Of a stretch of 64,000 nucleotides of DNA, positions 16,459 to 26,493 are shown one piece after another. The notes below the pieces were generated by a model. It was given only the letters and a program-made list of their open reading frames with translations. It ran no database searches and was not told where the DNA came from. Position 1 is the stretch's first letter, and each line of letters starts with the position of its first letter. A program made the position numbers and the translations under genes. Origin of the DNA: Clostridium oryzae (GTDB taxonomy: Bacteria; Bacillota; Clostridia; Clostridiales; Clostridiaceae); the NCBI RefSeq assembly GCF_002029235.1, contig NZ_MZGV01000002.1, positions 85,674 to 149,673 on the forward strand, read 5' to 3'.

Positions 16459-17358
16459 ATGGCTAAACGAGGAAAAAGTATAAATTTGTTTTTAATGGAT
16501 GGCACACCAAATGGGAGAATAAAGTGTACTCTTGCTAATTGGACAGGCGTGGCTTACAAAATACCTCGAACAGAACTAGATAAGTGCAAGGGACGCGAAG
16601 ATTTATCACAGAGCGGTGTTTACTTCTTATTTGGCACTTCCGATCAAACAGACGACAATATGGTTTATATTGGTCAAGCTGGAGTACGAAAAAATGGAGA
16701 GGGTCTTCTCTGTCGGTTGATAGAACATAAGCGAAATCCTGATAAAGATTATTGGACAGAGGCTGTTGTATTCACTACGTCCAATAACTCCTTTGGTCCC
16801 ACAGAGATAAGTTATCTTGAGAACCGCTTTTGTGGACTTGCAGTAGAGGCAAACCGGTATGTGGTTAAGAATGGAAACGACCCTACTCCAGGAAATATAA
16901 CCGAGGAAAAAGAAAGTGAGCTTGAAGAGTTCATTGATTACGCTAAGATTATAATGGGCGCTCTTGGACATAAATTATTCGAACCACTAACAGATAAACC
17001 AAAAGCAGCTATCACTGTAGAATCTCCCGAAGAAGAATTGCTTCTCTTTATGAAGCGAAAAAGTCGTAAGAGTGGACAAGTAATTGAGGCAAGCTGTAAG
17101 CAAACAAACGAGGGCTTTGTCGTCTTACAAGGCAGTCGTATAGAAACTATAGATTCTGATAGCATTCCACCTGGAATTAAAGAACGCAGACAAAAAGCCA
17201 AAATAGATGAAAATGGAATACTTCAAGAAAACATCTTATTTCGTAGCCCATCATATGCTGCTGCCTTTGTCATTGGCGGGCACGTAAATGGACTGGTAGA
17301 ATGGAAAACGAAAGACGGGGTATCATTGAAAGAAATAGAAAACAGTGAAGAAAATTAA
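16459..17358 (+). CDS. GIY-YIG nuclease family protein with C-terminal DUF4357 domain
   Basis: A 299-aa protein. Residues about 50-150 form a GIY-YIG domain: GVYFLFG, then MVYIGQAG, CRLIEHKR with the catalytic Arg, and the Glu in EISYLENRF. The C-terminal 60 residues (LFRSPSYAAAFVIGGHVNGL...) match DUF4357, a small domain often attached to nucleases or methyltransferases. It is the last gene of the island and starts 26 bases after hsdR, so it is probably co-transcribed. It may be an accessory nuclease or a second defence module. Confidence 0.82.
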   Translation: MAKRGKSINLFLMDGTPNGRIKCTLANWTGVAYKIPRTELDKCKGREDLSQSGVYFLFGTSDQTDDNMVYIGQAGVRKNGEGLLCRLIEHKRNPDKDYWTEAVVFTTSNNSFGPTEISYLENRFCGLAVEANRYVVKNGNDPTPGNITEEKESELEEFIDYAKIIMGALGHKLFEPLTDKPKAAITVESPEEELLLFMKRKSRKSGQVIEASCKQTNEGFVVLQGSRIETIDSDSIPPGIKERRQKAKIDENGILQENILFRSPSYAAAFVIGGHVNGLVEWKTKDGVSLKEIENSEEN

Positions 17359-17469
17359 GCGGAAATTTACATCCATCCTGTCTCCTCAACCCTGTTAATA
17401 TATCTAACCTATCAACTCAACCCTATCACTTTCAAGGCAGTTGATATGTTACCGCAAACAATAAAAATA

Positions 17470-17535
17470 AGGGTTTTCTGACATTATTTCTTCCGGCAAA
17501 GTAACCGTGAGAAAAACCTAATGTCTGGAAACCCT
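17470..17535. repeat. Imperfect inverted repeat at the defence island / rlmD boundary
   Basis: Two 17-base arms, AGGGTTTTCTGACATTA and TAATGTCTGGAAACCCT, pair with two mismatches across a 32-base loop. The repeat lies in the 200-base gap between the GIY-YIG gene and the 3' end of rlmD. It may be a bidirectional terminator or an element end. Confidence 0.5.
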
Positions 17536-17560
17536 TTATTTATCAGTATTTTTAGTAGAG

Positions 17561-18922
17561 CTACTTCTCCACCCTTGACATCAAGACAACACACTCAACG
17601 TGCCCCGTCATCGGAAACATATCCATCACTCTAACTTTCTCAATCTTATATCCTCTAGCCTCCAGCACCTTCAAATCATTCATCAACGTTTTCGGATTGC
17701 AGGACACATAGATAATCTCCTCAGCCTGAAACTTTATAACATAATCCATAGCAGTAGGATGTACACCTGTTCTCGGCGGGTCAAGTATTATTATATCTGG
17801 CTTGTCTTTTACCTGCTGAATGACCTTAGCGACGTCACCAGCTATAAATTCACAGTTGGTTATGCCATTCAATTTTGCATTCTCTTTTGCACTTTCCACC
17901 GCTTCTGCAATAAGTTCTATGCCTATAACCTTCCTAGCCTTTGCTGCTGCAATCTGACCTATGGTACCTGTACCGCAGTATAAATCAAATACTGTTTTGT
18001 TATCAGCATCTCCCATGAATTCTCTAACGATTGAGTAAAGCTTCTCCGCACCTTGCGAATTTGTCTGAAAAAAGGAGAAGGCGCTTATTTTAAAGGTAAG
18101 TCCAAGTATCTCTTCCTCTATATAATCTGTTCCATATAAAACATCGACCTTTTCTGGAATTACAGCATCAGCCAGGTTATCATTAGTAGTATGAAGAATT
18201 CCGTTAACCTTTCCTTTATAATCTAGTGCTAGTAACTTATCTACATAACCTTTAAGGTCAAGTTCCAGTTGAGATGTTGTTACAAGATTTATTAAAATTT
18301 GCTGCTTATTTTTAGATTTTCTTACCACAAGGTTTCTAAGGTATCCTTCATGATTCATTACCTTATACTTTGGCACCTTAAGTTCCTTGAAATATTCAAG
18401 TGTAGCAACCAATACTTTTCTTATATCCTCATCAATAAGCATACATTGATCAACTGTAGTTACAGAGAAACCCTTATTAGGCATATGCATACCAAGAGTC
18501 ATCTCTCCGTCTTTCTCCATATCCCCAAAGGTGAATTCCATTTTATTTCTATATTCAAAAATTTCAGGGCTCGATGAAATTCCTTCATATATGTAATCTT
18601 TAAATCCATTCTGCTCAAATAGCTGTAAAACTTCCCTCTCCTTATTTTTTAGCTGAAGTTCATAGGGCATGAACTGATGAGAACAGCCGCCGCAAAAATC
18701 AAAATGCGGGCATTTTAATTCTATCTCGTAAGGTGCTTTTTCTACCTTTTCAATAAGCTTAGCCTCTGCATATTCTCTTCTTTTCTTGGTAATTCTAGCT
18801 TTAACCTTCTGACCTGCCGCTGCATTTTTTATATAGCATTTAAGTCCGTCAAGATGAGCAATACCTGTAGCCGGAAATTCCGTAGTTTCTATTTCAAATT
18901 CATAAGTTTGTCCTTTACGCAT
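17561..18922 (-). CDS. rlmD: 23S rRNA (uracil-5-)-methyltransferase, RlmD/RumA family
   Basis: A 453-aa protein with an N-terminal TRAM domain ([20 protein letters not shown]), Fe-S cysteines [10 protein letters not shown], the SAM motif [12 protein letters not shown], the DPPRTG motif and the catalytic cysteine in VSCNPKTL. It methylates a uridine of 23S rRNA; in Firmicutes one enzyme may serve two sites (RlmCD). ATG 18922 has AAAGGA at normal spacing; the ATG three codons earlier directly touches the ribosome binding site. The 3' end faces the defence island. The 3' end of this gene family is a known integration site for some integrative elements. Confidence 0.93.
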   Translation of the reverse strand: MRKGQTYEFEIETTEFPATGIAHLDGLKCYIKNAAAGQKVKARITKKRREYAEAKLIEKVEKAPYEIELKCPHFDFCGGCSHQFMPYELQLKNKEREVLQLFEQNGFKDYIYEGISSSPEIFEYRNKMEFTFGDMEKDGEMTLGMHMPNKGFSVTTVDQCMLIDEDIRKVLVATLEYFKELKVPKYKVMNHEGYLRNLVVRKSKNKQQILINLVTTSQLELDLKGYVDKLLALDYKGKVNGILHTTNDNLADAVIPEKVDVLYGTDYIEEEILGLTFKISAFSFFQTNSQGAEKLYSIVREFMGDADNKTVFDLYCGTGTIGQIAAAKARKVIGIELIAEAVESAKENAKLNGITNCEFIAGDVAKVIQQVKDKPDIIILDPPRTGVHPTAMDYVIKFQAEEIIYVSCNPKTLMNDLKVLEARGYKIEKVRVMDMFPMTGHVECVVLMSRVEK

Positions 18923-18954
18923 TTTAATCATCCTTTATTGTATATTATTTATGT

Positions 18955-19650
18955 TTATTCCACTCTGATTTCCTTTATATATTGGACATTTTTCAGTTGT
19001 GCTGCCAATTCACTGCCACGTTTGTCTTTCGGTACTATGAATGTGTAAGTAAGTTCAAGCTCCTCCTCATCGTCATTTTCCTCAGGATACTCTATATGCT
19101 TAATTCTGATACCATTCTCTCGAGTATACTTCTCAAGTTCTACAAGTGCCATTTTATTATCGCTAAATGTTATTGAGCATGTAAATTCTCTTGTTTTATC
19201 TATATACTTCTTTTCAAAGTTCTTTAAAAATACCAGAGCCAAGTACAAACATACCAGCGACGCTATACTGAGCTCATAGTATCCAAAACCTATTGCTATA
19301 CCTATACAGGCTACTACCCATATGCTGGCTGCTGTAGTTAAACCCTTAATAGACCCTTTGTCACGTATAATTGTTCCTGCTCCAAGGAAGCCTATGCCGG
19401 ATATGACCTGTGCGGGAAGTCTTCCATAATCCACTTTAAACAGTTGCGCTGCCGCCTTGTCTCCTGCAACAGAATTCTGTACATCTGCTATTATATTAAT
19501 TTGTATCATAGATATGATAGCAGCACCTACCGTCACTAAAATGTGGGTTCTAAACCCAGCAGTTCTATTATTTTTTTCCCTTTCAAGTCCTATAAGTCCA
19601 CCCACGACTACAGCTAAAATTAATCTGATAATTACATCTGAAAGTTTCAT
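18955..19650 (-). CDS. MgtC/SapB family membrane protein
   Basis: A 231-aa protein. The N-terminal 140 residues hold four to five membrane helices with the family signature VVGGLIGLEREKNNRTAGFR and GIGFLGAGTIIRDKGSIKGL. The C-terminal soluble domain (about 150-231) is ACT-like and ends in EELELTYTFIVPK...IKEIRVE. The family is linked to magnesium homeostasis and survival under low Mg2+, but the exact function is not settled. It lies 32 bases downstream of the rlmD start, in the same orientation. Confidence 0.88.
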   Translation of the reverse strand: MKLSDVIIRLILAVVVGGLIGLEREKNNRTAGFRTHILVTVGAAIISMIQINIIADVQNSVAGDKAAAQLFKVDYGRLPAQVISGIGFLGAGTIIRDKGSIKGLTTAASIWVVACIGIAIGFGYYELSIASLVCLYLALVFLKNFEKKYIDKTREFTCSITFSDNKMALVELEKYTRENGIRIKHIEYPEENDDEEELELTYTFIVPKDKRGSELAAQLKNVQYIKEIRVE

Positions 19651-19754
19651 TCATTAGCTCCTCAATGTTTACTCCAATTTATTATATGACTATTATATAT
19701 AATTATCAGAACTTTTTACAGTACAAAATGCTGCAGCATTGTAATCCTCCATAA

Positions 19755-21515
19755 TTAAATTATTTCACGAACAAATTGGCTATTGTAGAGTTCATAATAG
19801 AATCCATGTTTTTCAAGCAAAGCTTCATGTTTTCCCTGCTCAATTATATGTCCATCCCTCATAACAAGAATTATATCAGCATCCTGAATTGTTGATAAGC
19901 GATGAGCGATTATAAAGCTTGTCCTTCCTTTCATCATCATCATAAATGCTTCCTGTATTTTAATCTCTGTCCTTGTATCTATGGATGAAGTGGCTTCATC
20001 CAAAATAAGCATCGGCGGAAGAGATAACATTACCCTTGCAATACACAGCAGTTGTTTTTCGCCTTGAGACAAACCTTCTCCGTTTTCAGTTATTTCTGTA
20101 TCATAGCCTCTTTGCATACGCTTAATAAAGTTGTGTGCCCTTGCAGCCTTTGCAGCTGCAACAATTTCTTCATCTGCAGCATCAGGTTTTCCCATGCGTA
20201 TATTGTCTCGTACTGTTCCTGATTTTAGCCATGTATCCTGCAGTACCATACCATAGTTGGTTCTTAGACTTTTTCTGGTTACTTCCTTAATATCATTGCC
20301 ATCTACTCTTATTTTGCCGCCGTCAGTCTCATAAAAACGCATAAGCAGATTTATAATTGTAGTTTTGCCGCAGCCTGTAGGTCCAACTATAGCAATTTTC
20401 TGTCCTGGTTTCGCAGTAAGATTTAATTTTTCTATCAGTTTTTTATCTGACGTATAAGAAAATTCTACATTATCTAAAGTAACTTCCCCGCTTACAGCTG
20501 CCAGTTCTTTTGCATTTTGCAGGTCTGGGTTCTGCGGCTCCTCATCTATAAGTTCAAGAATACGCTTGGCACAAGCTAATGCATTTTGAAGCTCCGTAAC
20601 TACACCGGATATTTCGTTGAAAGGTTTTGTGTATTGATTAGCATAGTTAAGGAAAGCTGCCAAAACACCTACTGTAAGCGATCCGTTAATAACAGCTATA
20701 GCTCCCGTAATCCCTACGCCAGTATATACAAGTCCATTTATAAATCTTGTAGCAGGATTAGTTATTGAAGAAAAGAAAATAGCATATAGCGAACTTTTTT
20801 CAAGTCTATTATTTATCTCTTCAAAGGTATTAACCGCCTCTTTTTCATGTCCAAAGGCCTGCACTACCTTTTGATTTCCAATCATTTCATCTATAAATGC
20901 AGTCTGTTCACCCCTTATTTCTGACTGAGACTGAAACATTTTATAGGTTCTTCTGGCTATAAAGCTGGCAACAAACAGTGACAGGGGAGTTAAACATACC
21001 ACTACAACTGCGATTGCAGCACTTTCATAAAACATAAAAATTAGTGTTCCGATAATCGTAATGACTCCACTGAAAAGCTGCGTAAATCCCATTAGCAGCC
21101 CATCTGCTAACTGATCAACATCTGCAATAACTCTGCTTACAATTTCTCCATAGGAATGCTGATCTATATATTTCAGAGGCAATATCTGTATTTTCTTAAA
21201 GGCATCCTTTCGCATATCTTTTATTACATTATAAACAATTTTATTGTTACACATATTCATAAGCCACTGAAAAATACCTATAGCAGCAATTACCGTTACC
21301 ATTAATTTTAAAATATGAATAAGTCCTGCAAAATCTACTTTTCCAACGCCAACCATACAGTCTATAGCATCACCTATAAGAGATAAAATATACAGCGTTA
21401 AAGTCACTGATATTGCAGCAAACAGTAATGAACCTGCCACATAAAGCCAGTAAGGTTTTATATATTTAAGCACTCTTTTTATAGTTTCCTTTTTATCATC
21501 TATTCTTTTGCTCAT
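19755..21515 (-). CDS. ABC exporter half-transporter, consensus NBD subunit
   Basis: A 586-aa protein with an N-terminal six-helix type I exporter domain and a C-terminal nucleotide-binding domain. It has Walker A GPTGCGKTT, signature LSQGEKQL, Walker B MLILDEATSSID with the catalytic Glu, and an H-loop IIAHRLST. The adjacent upstream gene encodes a partner whose Walker B reads LDDSASALD. The pair should therefore form a heterodimeric multidrug-type exporter with one consensus and one degenerate ATP site (TM287/288 or BmrCD type). It follows its partner with no gap. Confidence 0.9.
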   Translation of the reverse strand: MSKRIDDKKETIKRVLKYIKPYWLYVAGSLLFAAISVTLTLYILSLIGDAIDCMVGVGKVDFAGLIHILKLMVTVIAAIGIFQWLMNMCNNKIVYNVIKDMRKDAFKKIQILPLKYIDQHSYGEIVSRVIADVDQLADGLLMGFTQLFSGVITIIGTLIFMFYESAAIAVVVVCLTPLSLFVASFIARRTYKMFQSQSEIRGEQTAFIDEMIGNQKVVQAFGHEKEAVNTFEEINNRLEKSSLYAIFFSSITNPATRFINGLVYTGVGITGAIAVINGSLTVGVLAAFLNYANQYTKPFNEISGVVTELQNALACAKRILELIDEEPQNPDLQNAKELAAVSGEVTLDNVEFSYTSDKKLIEKLNLTAKPGQKIAIVGPTGCGKTTIINLLMRFYETDGGKIRVDGNDIKEVTRKSLRTNYGMVLQDTWLKSGTVRDNIRMGKPDAADEEIVAAAKAARAHNFIKRMQRGYDTEITENGEGLSQGEKQLLCIARVMLSLPPMLILDEATSSIDTRTEIKIQEAFMMMMKGRTSFIIAHRLSTIQDADIILVMRDGHIIEQGKHEALLEKHGFYYELYNSQFVREII

Positions 21516-23264
21516 CTATATTGCCTCCTGCTTCTTAATGTTCTGGGAATGGCATATCTCCTGATAGATTTCACAATCTTCCAATAACTTCTCATGTGTT
21601 CCTATTCCTGATACTCTGCCATCATCTAAAACTACTATTTTATCTGCAAATCTAACAGCTGCACTTCTTTGAGACACTATAAATACAGTAGGTTTATTTT
21701 TCATGTTTGAAATAGCCGTTCTCAGTTTCGCATCAGTTGCATAATCAAGAGCTGATGCACTGTCATCAAGTATAAGCACCTCTGGATTTTTAACTAATGC
21801 TCTGGCTATTGTCAGACGCTGCTTCTGTCCACCTGACAGGTTTTTGCCTCCCTGATCAATCATAGTTTCAAGACCTTTTTCCTTCTGATCTACAAATTCT
21901 TTCGATTGAGATATTCTAAGTGCTTCCTGTAATTCTAAATCAGAAGCGCTGCTTTTTCCCCAACATAAATTCTCACGAATTGTACCTTTAAATAAAACAG
22001 CCTTCTGCATTACTATTCCAATCTTCTGTCTCAGTTTAGCAACATCATATTCTTTTATATCTCTACCATTAATTAATATTTCTCCAGCTGTAACATCATA
22101 AAATCTAGGTATCAGATGTACCAATGAAGACTTTCCTGAGCCTGTTCCCCCAATAATACCTATAGTTTCTCCTCTTTTTACACTGAAACTTACCTCTGAT
22201 AAAGCTTCATCACCAGCTTCAGAATACTTAAGAGCTACACGTTTAAATTCTATAAAGCTATCATTTTCTATATTTTCCTGTTCCACATCAATGTTATTTA
22301 AAGCTTTATTTTTATCAATGCTAGGTTTCATATCCAGCACATTCTGTACTCGGTTTCCGCAGGCTATTGATTTAGTTACATTAATTATTAGATTAGCTAA
22401 TTTAATTAGTTCTACTAATATCTGCGACATATAACTTACTAATGCTATTACTGCACCAGTAGTCAATGTTCCATTTGACACCTTTATTGCTCCTGTCCAT
22501 AATAAGACTACAATGGCCCCGTTTACAATAACATAAGTTACGGGATTCATTATGCCTAGGATACGTCCTACAAAAAGTTGTAATTTTGTAAGGTTCATAT
22601 TGCTGTCGTTAAAGTCGTTAATTTCATCCTCTTCTTTGTGAAAAGCCCTTATTACTCTTGCCCCTGTAAGGTTCTCTCTTGTTAACCTCAATATCACGTC
22701 AAGCCTTGACTGTACCTTCTTATATAGCGGTATACTTATAAGCATTACTCCAAAAACAATAATGGAAAGCAGAGGTATAGCGACAACAAAAATAAGTGCA
22801 GCCTCTGCGTTTATGGTAAAAGCCATTATCATTGCGCCAAATACAATAAACGGAGAACGCATAAATAACCTTAGTACAAGGTTCACACCCGATTGCACCT
22901 GATTTATATCGCTTGTCATTCTAGTAATCATAGTTGATGTTCCCATATTATCCATTTCTGAAAACGATAGTGTCTGTATATGCTTAAACAAATTAATGCG
23001 TACTTTTGCAGCAAATCCAACCGCTGCCTTAGCTGAAAAATACTGAGCGGTGATAGAACATGTAAGCCCAATTACACCAAGCAATATCAGAATTATACAC
23101 TTATTCAAAACATAACTTTTATCATGGCTGCTAATACCTACATCTATAATAAGCTTCATCACTATTGGAACCAGTAATTCAAACGAAGCCTCCAGCATTT
23201 TAAATAATGGTGCTAAGATGCTTTCTTTCTTATAATCCTTCAAATATATTAACAATTTTCCCAT
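21516..23264 (-). CDS. ABC exporter half-transporter, degenerate NBD subunit
   Basis: A 582-aa protein with an N-terminal exporter membrane domain and a C-terminal NBD (Walker A GGTGSGKSS, signature LSGGQKQR). The Walker B catalytic Glu is replaced by Asp (VLILDDSASALD), and the H-loop position reads FIVSQRSAA, without His. These are hallmarks of the regulatory, non-hydrolysing site in heterodimeric exporters. It is first in a two-gene operon, transcribed away from the LysR gene, which is its likely regulator. The substrate cannot be predicted. Confidence 0.9.
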   Translation of the reverse strand: MGKLLIYLKDYKKESILAPLFKMLEASFELLVPIVMKLIIDVGISSHDKSYVLNKCIILILLGVIGLTCSITAQYFSAKAAVGFAAKVRINLFKHIQTLSFSEMDNMGTSTMITRMTSDINQVQSGVNLVLRLFMRSPFIVFGAMIMAFTINAEAALIFVVAIPLLSIIVFGVMLISIPLYKKVQSRLDVILRLTRENLTGARVIRAFHKEEDEINDFNDSNMNLTKLQLFVGRILGIMNPVTYVIVNGAIVVLLWTGAIKVSNGTLTTGAVIALVSYMSQILVELIKLANLIINVTKSIACGNRVQNVLDMKPSIDKNKALNNIDVEQENIENDSFIEFKRVALKYSEAGDEALSEVSFSVKRGETIGIIGGTGSGKSSLVHLIPRFYDVTAGEILINGRDIKEYDVAKLRQKIGIVMQKAVLFKGTIRENLCWGKSSASDLELQEALRISQSKEFVDQKEKGLETMIDQGGKNLSGGQKQRLTIARALVKNPEVLILDDSASALDYATDAKLRTAISNMKNKPTVFIVSQRSAAVRFADKIVVLDDGRVSGIGTHEKLLEDCEIYQEICHSQNIKKQEAI

Positions 23265-23398
23265 ACGCTATGTCCTTTCTTGCTTTTTTCCTTATGTTAT
23301 ATTATCATATTTCTAACCATATTAATAATATTATAATTGTATGCCTTCTATAGCTTTTGAGTATAGTTAATAATATATTATAAGAAAGGAATTTGATT

Positions 23399-24292
23399 AT
23401 GGATTTAAAACAATTAGAATACTTTGTAACTATCGTTAATGAAGGAAATATAACCGCTGCTGCAAAGAGACTTCATATGTCTCAGCCTCCTCTCAGCAAT
23501 CACATGAAGCTTCTCGAAAATGAAATTGGTTGTATTCTATTTGAACGAGGTTCTAGGCATATTGAGCTTACAGAAGCAGGAAGAATTTTATATAGCAAAG
23601 CTATCAGTATCCTTGATCTATCAAAGTTCACGCTGCAGGAATTGGAAGCGTATAAGAAAGGAATCTTCGGAACGCTGAGAATAGGTGTTGTATCATCAGT
23701 AGGAAATATTTTTCTCAATAATTTGATAGTTCCATTTCATGAGCTAAATCATGATATTCACTATGAAATCTTCGAAGGAAATACCTACGAACTGCTAGAG
23801 CAGCTAAAAGCAAACAGTTTAGATATTGCTATTATCAGGACTCCATTTGCGTTATCCTCTTTCAAATACATAAATATATTAAAAGAACATATGATAGCTA
23901 TAGGAAATGAAAGCTTTTTTAGAAACTGCATAAGTTCTGACAGCGTAACTTTATCTGAACTTTCAGCTATGCCTATACTTTTATATCGCAGATGGGAATC
24001 CATTATTTCTTCAATATTGGAGCAAAAGAAACTTCAATGGGACATTTTTTGTAAAAGTGATGATGCACGCACTACAGTTTTCTGGTCAAATGCAGGCTTA
24101 GGCGTTGGCATTGTTCCCGAATCAGCAAAAGGTTTTGCCGACAGCTCAAAAACAGTTATAAAAAATATCTCAGACATAACTTTTGACTCAACAATTTCAG
24201 CGGTTTATAATCTGGATGCCTACAATTCCTCAACAGCTAAACAGTTTTTAAAATACATTTCCAATATATACAGCATTAAGTCTAATGATTAA
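23399..24292 (+). CDS. LysR-family transcriptional regulator
   Basis: A 297-aa protein. The N-terminal winged HTH is MDLKQLEYFVTIVNEGNITA with AAAKRLHMSQPPLSNHMKLLE. The C-terminal periplasmic-binding-like effector domain starts near GTLRIGVVSSVGN. ATG 23399 is preceded by AAAGGAA; a TTG six bases earlier is less likely. It is divergent from the ABC exporter operon, with 135 bases between them, an arrangement typical of LysR regulators controlling their neighbour. The ligand is unknown. Confidence 0.92.
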   Translation: MDLKQLEYFVTIVNEGNITAAAKRLHMSQPPLSNHMKLLENEIGCILFERGSRHIELTEAGRILYSKAISILDLSKFTLQELEAYKKGIFGTLRIGVVSSVGNIFLNNLIVPFHELNHDIHYEIFEGNTYELLEQLKANSLDIAIIRTPFALSSFKYINILKEHMIAIGNESFFRNCISSDSVTLSELSAMPILLYRRWESIISSILEQKKLQWDIFCKSDDARTTVFWSNAGLGVGIVPESAKGFADSSKTVIKNISDITFDSTISAVYNLDAYNSSTAKQFLKYISNIYSIKSND

Positions 24293-24324
24293 AAGGGCGA
24301 ATGACTACTGCCACTCACCCTTTT
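24291..24324. terminator. Bidirectional terminator between lysR and the LCP gene
   Basis: AAAAGGG and CCCTTTT arms with further imperfect pairing inside, placed between two convergent genes and with A/T runs on both sides. Confidence 0.65.
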
Positions 24325-24339
24325 ATAACCTTTATGAAT

Positions 24340-25431
24340 TTATTGTTGTAATTCTACAAGATGCTGCTGTGCCTCCGCTTGAGTGTCACCATATAGGAAC
24401 ATAAATAATTTTTCAATATTCTTATTCCAATCATATACTAAAGGATAAGTAATTCCTTCATATATTTTAGGGGAAGTAAATGCACCTTCTACTGGCAATC
24501 TATATTGATGTATCTTTGAAATCTTATTTTCCATAACTTCTTCAATAAGCAGCGCAATAGTATCCTCTGATAAATCAGTAGTAATATAATTTAAACCCTG
24601 GTCTGCAATCTTGATTTGCTTAAGAGCATTATATGATTTGAATTTTTCAAAAATCTTATTAAGAACTCTTCTTTGCCTAAGAGTTCTTCCGTAATCATCT
24701 GGAACGTTTCCTAAAGTCGGAACATGACGAACTCTGCAATAACCAAGTGCCTGATTACCGTTTAATAAATTAACGCCTTCAACTACATGTCTATATCTAG
24801 GATTTGATATGTAATTAGTAGTATTTAAATAATTAGCTTCAACCCTTGTAAGTTTAATTTTTACACCGCCAAGTAAATCAATCATTTTGTCAAAATCATC
24901 AAAATTAACGCTTGCATATCCATTCAAGCTAATTTTGTAATTCTTTTCTATGGTATCAACTAATAATTTTATTCCGCCTCTTCCATAGGATGAATTTAAT
25001 TTATTTCTTCTATATCCAGGAATATCTACATAACTATCTCTCATTAATGAAGTAAGCTTTATTGTTTTTTTCTCAGTATTTAACGAGGCGATCATCATTG
25101 AGTCTGTATTCCTTGCACCGCCAATTTCTTCAATTCCAATAAGCAGAAAATTTAATACATGCTTATCTTTTCTTACTGGATATTGTCCGCTGCCAATATC
25201 GGCTAGTTTAGCATCTTTTGGCTGAGGTTTTGTGTTTACGGCTTTAGTATCCTTATTCTGATCCATATCCTTAGTTTTCTGAACTTGTGTATGTATTACA
25301 TGAGCAGCCAGCCTGTATAATATTCTTCTTCCAGTTTGTGTCTTAAATAAAAAAAGTGCAGCTAATACAAGACAAAGTATAATTACAACTAATATTTTTA
25401 AAATTTTCTTTTTTTTCCCTTTTCTACTCAT
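24340..25431 (-). CDS. LCP (LytR-CpsA-Psr) family cell-wall polymer ligase
   Basis: A 363-aa protein with a short basic N-terminus (MSRKGKKKKILKI), one membrane anchor (LVVIILCLVLAALFLF) and an extracellular LCP domain. The core motifs are FLLIGIEEIGGARNTDSMMI, LTSLMRDSYVDIPGYRRNKL (conserved Arg/Asp) and CRVRHV.....DYGRTLRQRRV. The family transfers wall polymers such as teichoic acids or polysaccharides from lipid carriers to peptidoglycan. The second ATG (25431) has GGAG at better spacing than the first. A terminator shared with lysR follows. Confidence 0.92.
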   Translation of the reverse strand: MSRKGKKKKILKILVVIILCLVLAALFLFKTQTGRRILYRLAAHVIHTQVQKTKDMDQNKDTKAVNTKPQPKDAKLADIGSGQYPVRKDKHVLNFLLIGIEEIGGARNTDSMMIASLNTEKKTIKLTSLMRDSYVDIPGYRRNKLNSSYGRGGIKLLVDTIEKNYKISLNGYASVNFDDFDKMIDLLGGVKIKLTRVEANYLNTTNYISNPRYRHVVEGVNLLNGNQALGYCRVRHVPTLGNVPDDYGRTLRQRRVLNKIFEKFKSYNALKQIKIADQGLNYITTDLSEDTIALLIEEVMENKISKIHQYRLPVEGAFTSPKIYEGITYPLVYDWNKNIEKLFMFLYGDTQAEAQQHLVELQQ

Positions 25432-25661
25432 CATTATTCTCCATTCTATACTGACTTTTCAGCGATCTGACACTATATAGTCTGAACCTTCAAGTTTCCT
25501 AACAATTCGCTAAATGTCTTTTGCATAATGAAATAATTTTGTTGATTAATGCATAATCCTACTGTTTCGTTTACATAGTTTATTACGTTGCTAACATTTT
25601 TATCGTTGCAATCATTTTACACTACTGTAATTTTTCCGTCAACCTAATTAATATTCTGCAA

Positions 25662-25698
25662 AAAAATACCGCTAGATACTTATTATAAGTTCTAGCGG
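25662..25698 (-). terminator. Terminator of the trp operon
   Basis: On the minus strand CCGCTAGA / TCTAGCGG arms around a 14-base loop are followed by a run of seven T, directly after trpA. Confidence 0.8.
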
Positions 25699-25704
25699 CT
25701 ATTT

Positions 25705-26493
25705 TTACAATACTGCTTTTACTTCTTTAACAAATTCTCCTACAGCCTTCAGCATTTCATTCATATCCTCATATTTATCTACAAGCTTTACTATAGCACT
25801 TCCAATAATAACTCCATCACAGTAAGGCTTATATTTTTCGGCCATTTCAGCATTTGATATACCGAAGCCTAGAGCTTTAGGAACAGATGTATATTGTGCT
25901 ACCTGATTCATATACTCTGCAATATCTGTCTTTATTTCGCTTCTAGCACCCGTAACTCCTGCTACAGATACACAATAAACAAAACCTTTGGCACCATTTA
26001 CTATACCTTCTATTCTGTCATTTGATGTCGGAGCTACAAGCGGGATAAGATATATATCATATTTATCACAAAGCTTGTTAAATTCCTCCCTTTCTTCCAG
26101 CGGTAAATCTGGTATTATTATTCCGTCTATACCTGAAGACTTACAGTCTTCAAGAAATTTCTCGGTACCATATTTAAATATACAATTATAATAAAGCATA
26201 TAAACCAGCGGAATATTTATGCAGCCTCTTATATCTTTAACTTTTTTCATAAGATTGTTTATCTTAAACCCTGCCTTTAATGCCTTATAGGAAGAATTCT
26301 GTATAACAGGACCATCAGCTATGGGATCTGAATACGGAATACCTATCTCAACTATATCCGCTCCTGAATTTTCCATTGTTTTTATTATTTCTGCTGATGT
26401 GTCAAGATCAGGATCTCCTGCTGTTATAAAAGTAATGAGTGCCTTCCTGTTTTCTTCTTTTAATCTGCTAAATGCAGCATCTATTCTATTCAT
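25705..26493 (-). CDS. trpA: Tryptophan synthase alpha chain
   Basis: 262 aa, of usual family length. It cleaves indole-3-glycerol phosphate to indole and glyceraldehyde-3-phosphate. Catalytic Glu and Asp sit in VEIGIPYSDPIADGPVIQ, and FITAGDPD marks the N-terminus. The phosphate-binding region is ALGFGIS and VIIGSAIVK. Its ATG overlaps the trpB stop by one base (TAATG), fitting the alpha2-beta2 complex made by coupled translation. It is the last gene of trpEGDCFBA. Confidence 0.97.
   Translation of the reverse strand: MNRIDAAFSRLKEENRKALITFITAGDPDLDTSAEIIKTMENSGADIVEIGIPYSDPIADGPVIQNSSYKALKAGFKINNLMKKVKDIRGCINIPLVYMLYYNCIFKYGTEKFLEDCKSSGIDGIIIPDLPLEEREEFNKLCDKYDIYLIPLVAPTSNDRIEGIVNGAKGFVYCVSVAGVTGARSEIKTDIAEYMNQVAQYTSVPKALGFGISNAEMAEKYKPYCDGVIIGSAIVKLVDKYEDMNEMLKAVGEFVKEVKAVL

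Noticed and set aside
19720..19745. Seven-codon frame starting in the AATGCTGCAGCATT palindrome after the ABC exporter
   Set aside because: Too short to support as a gene; the palindrome more likely belongs to a weak terminator.
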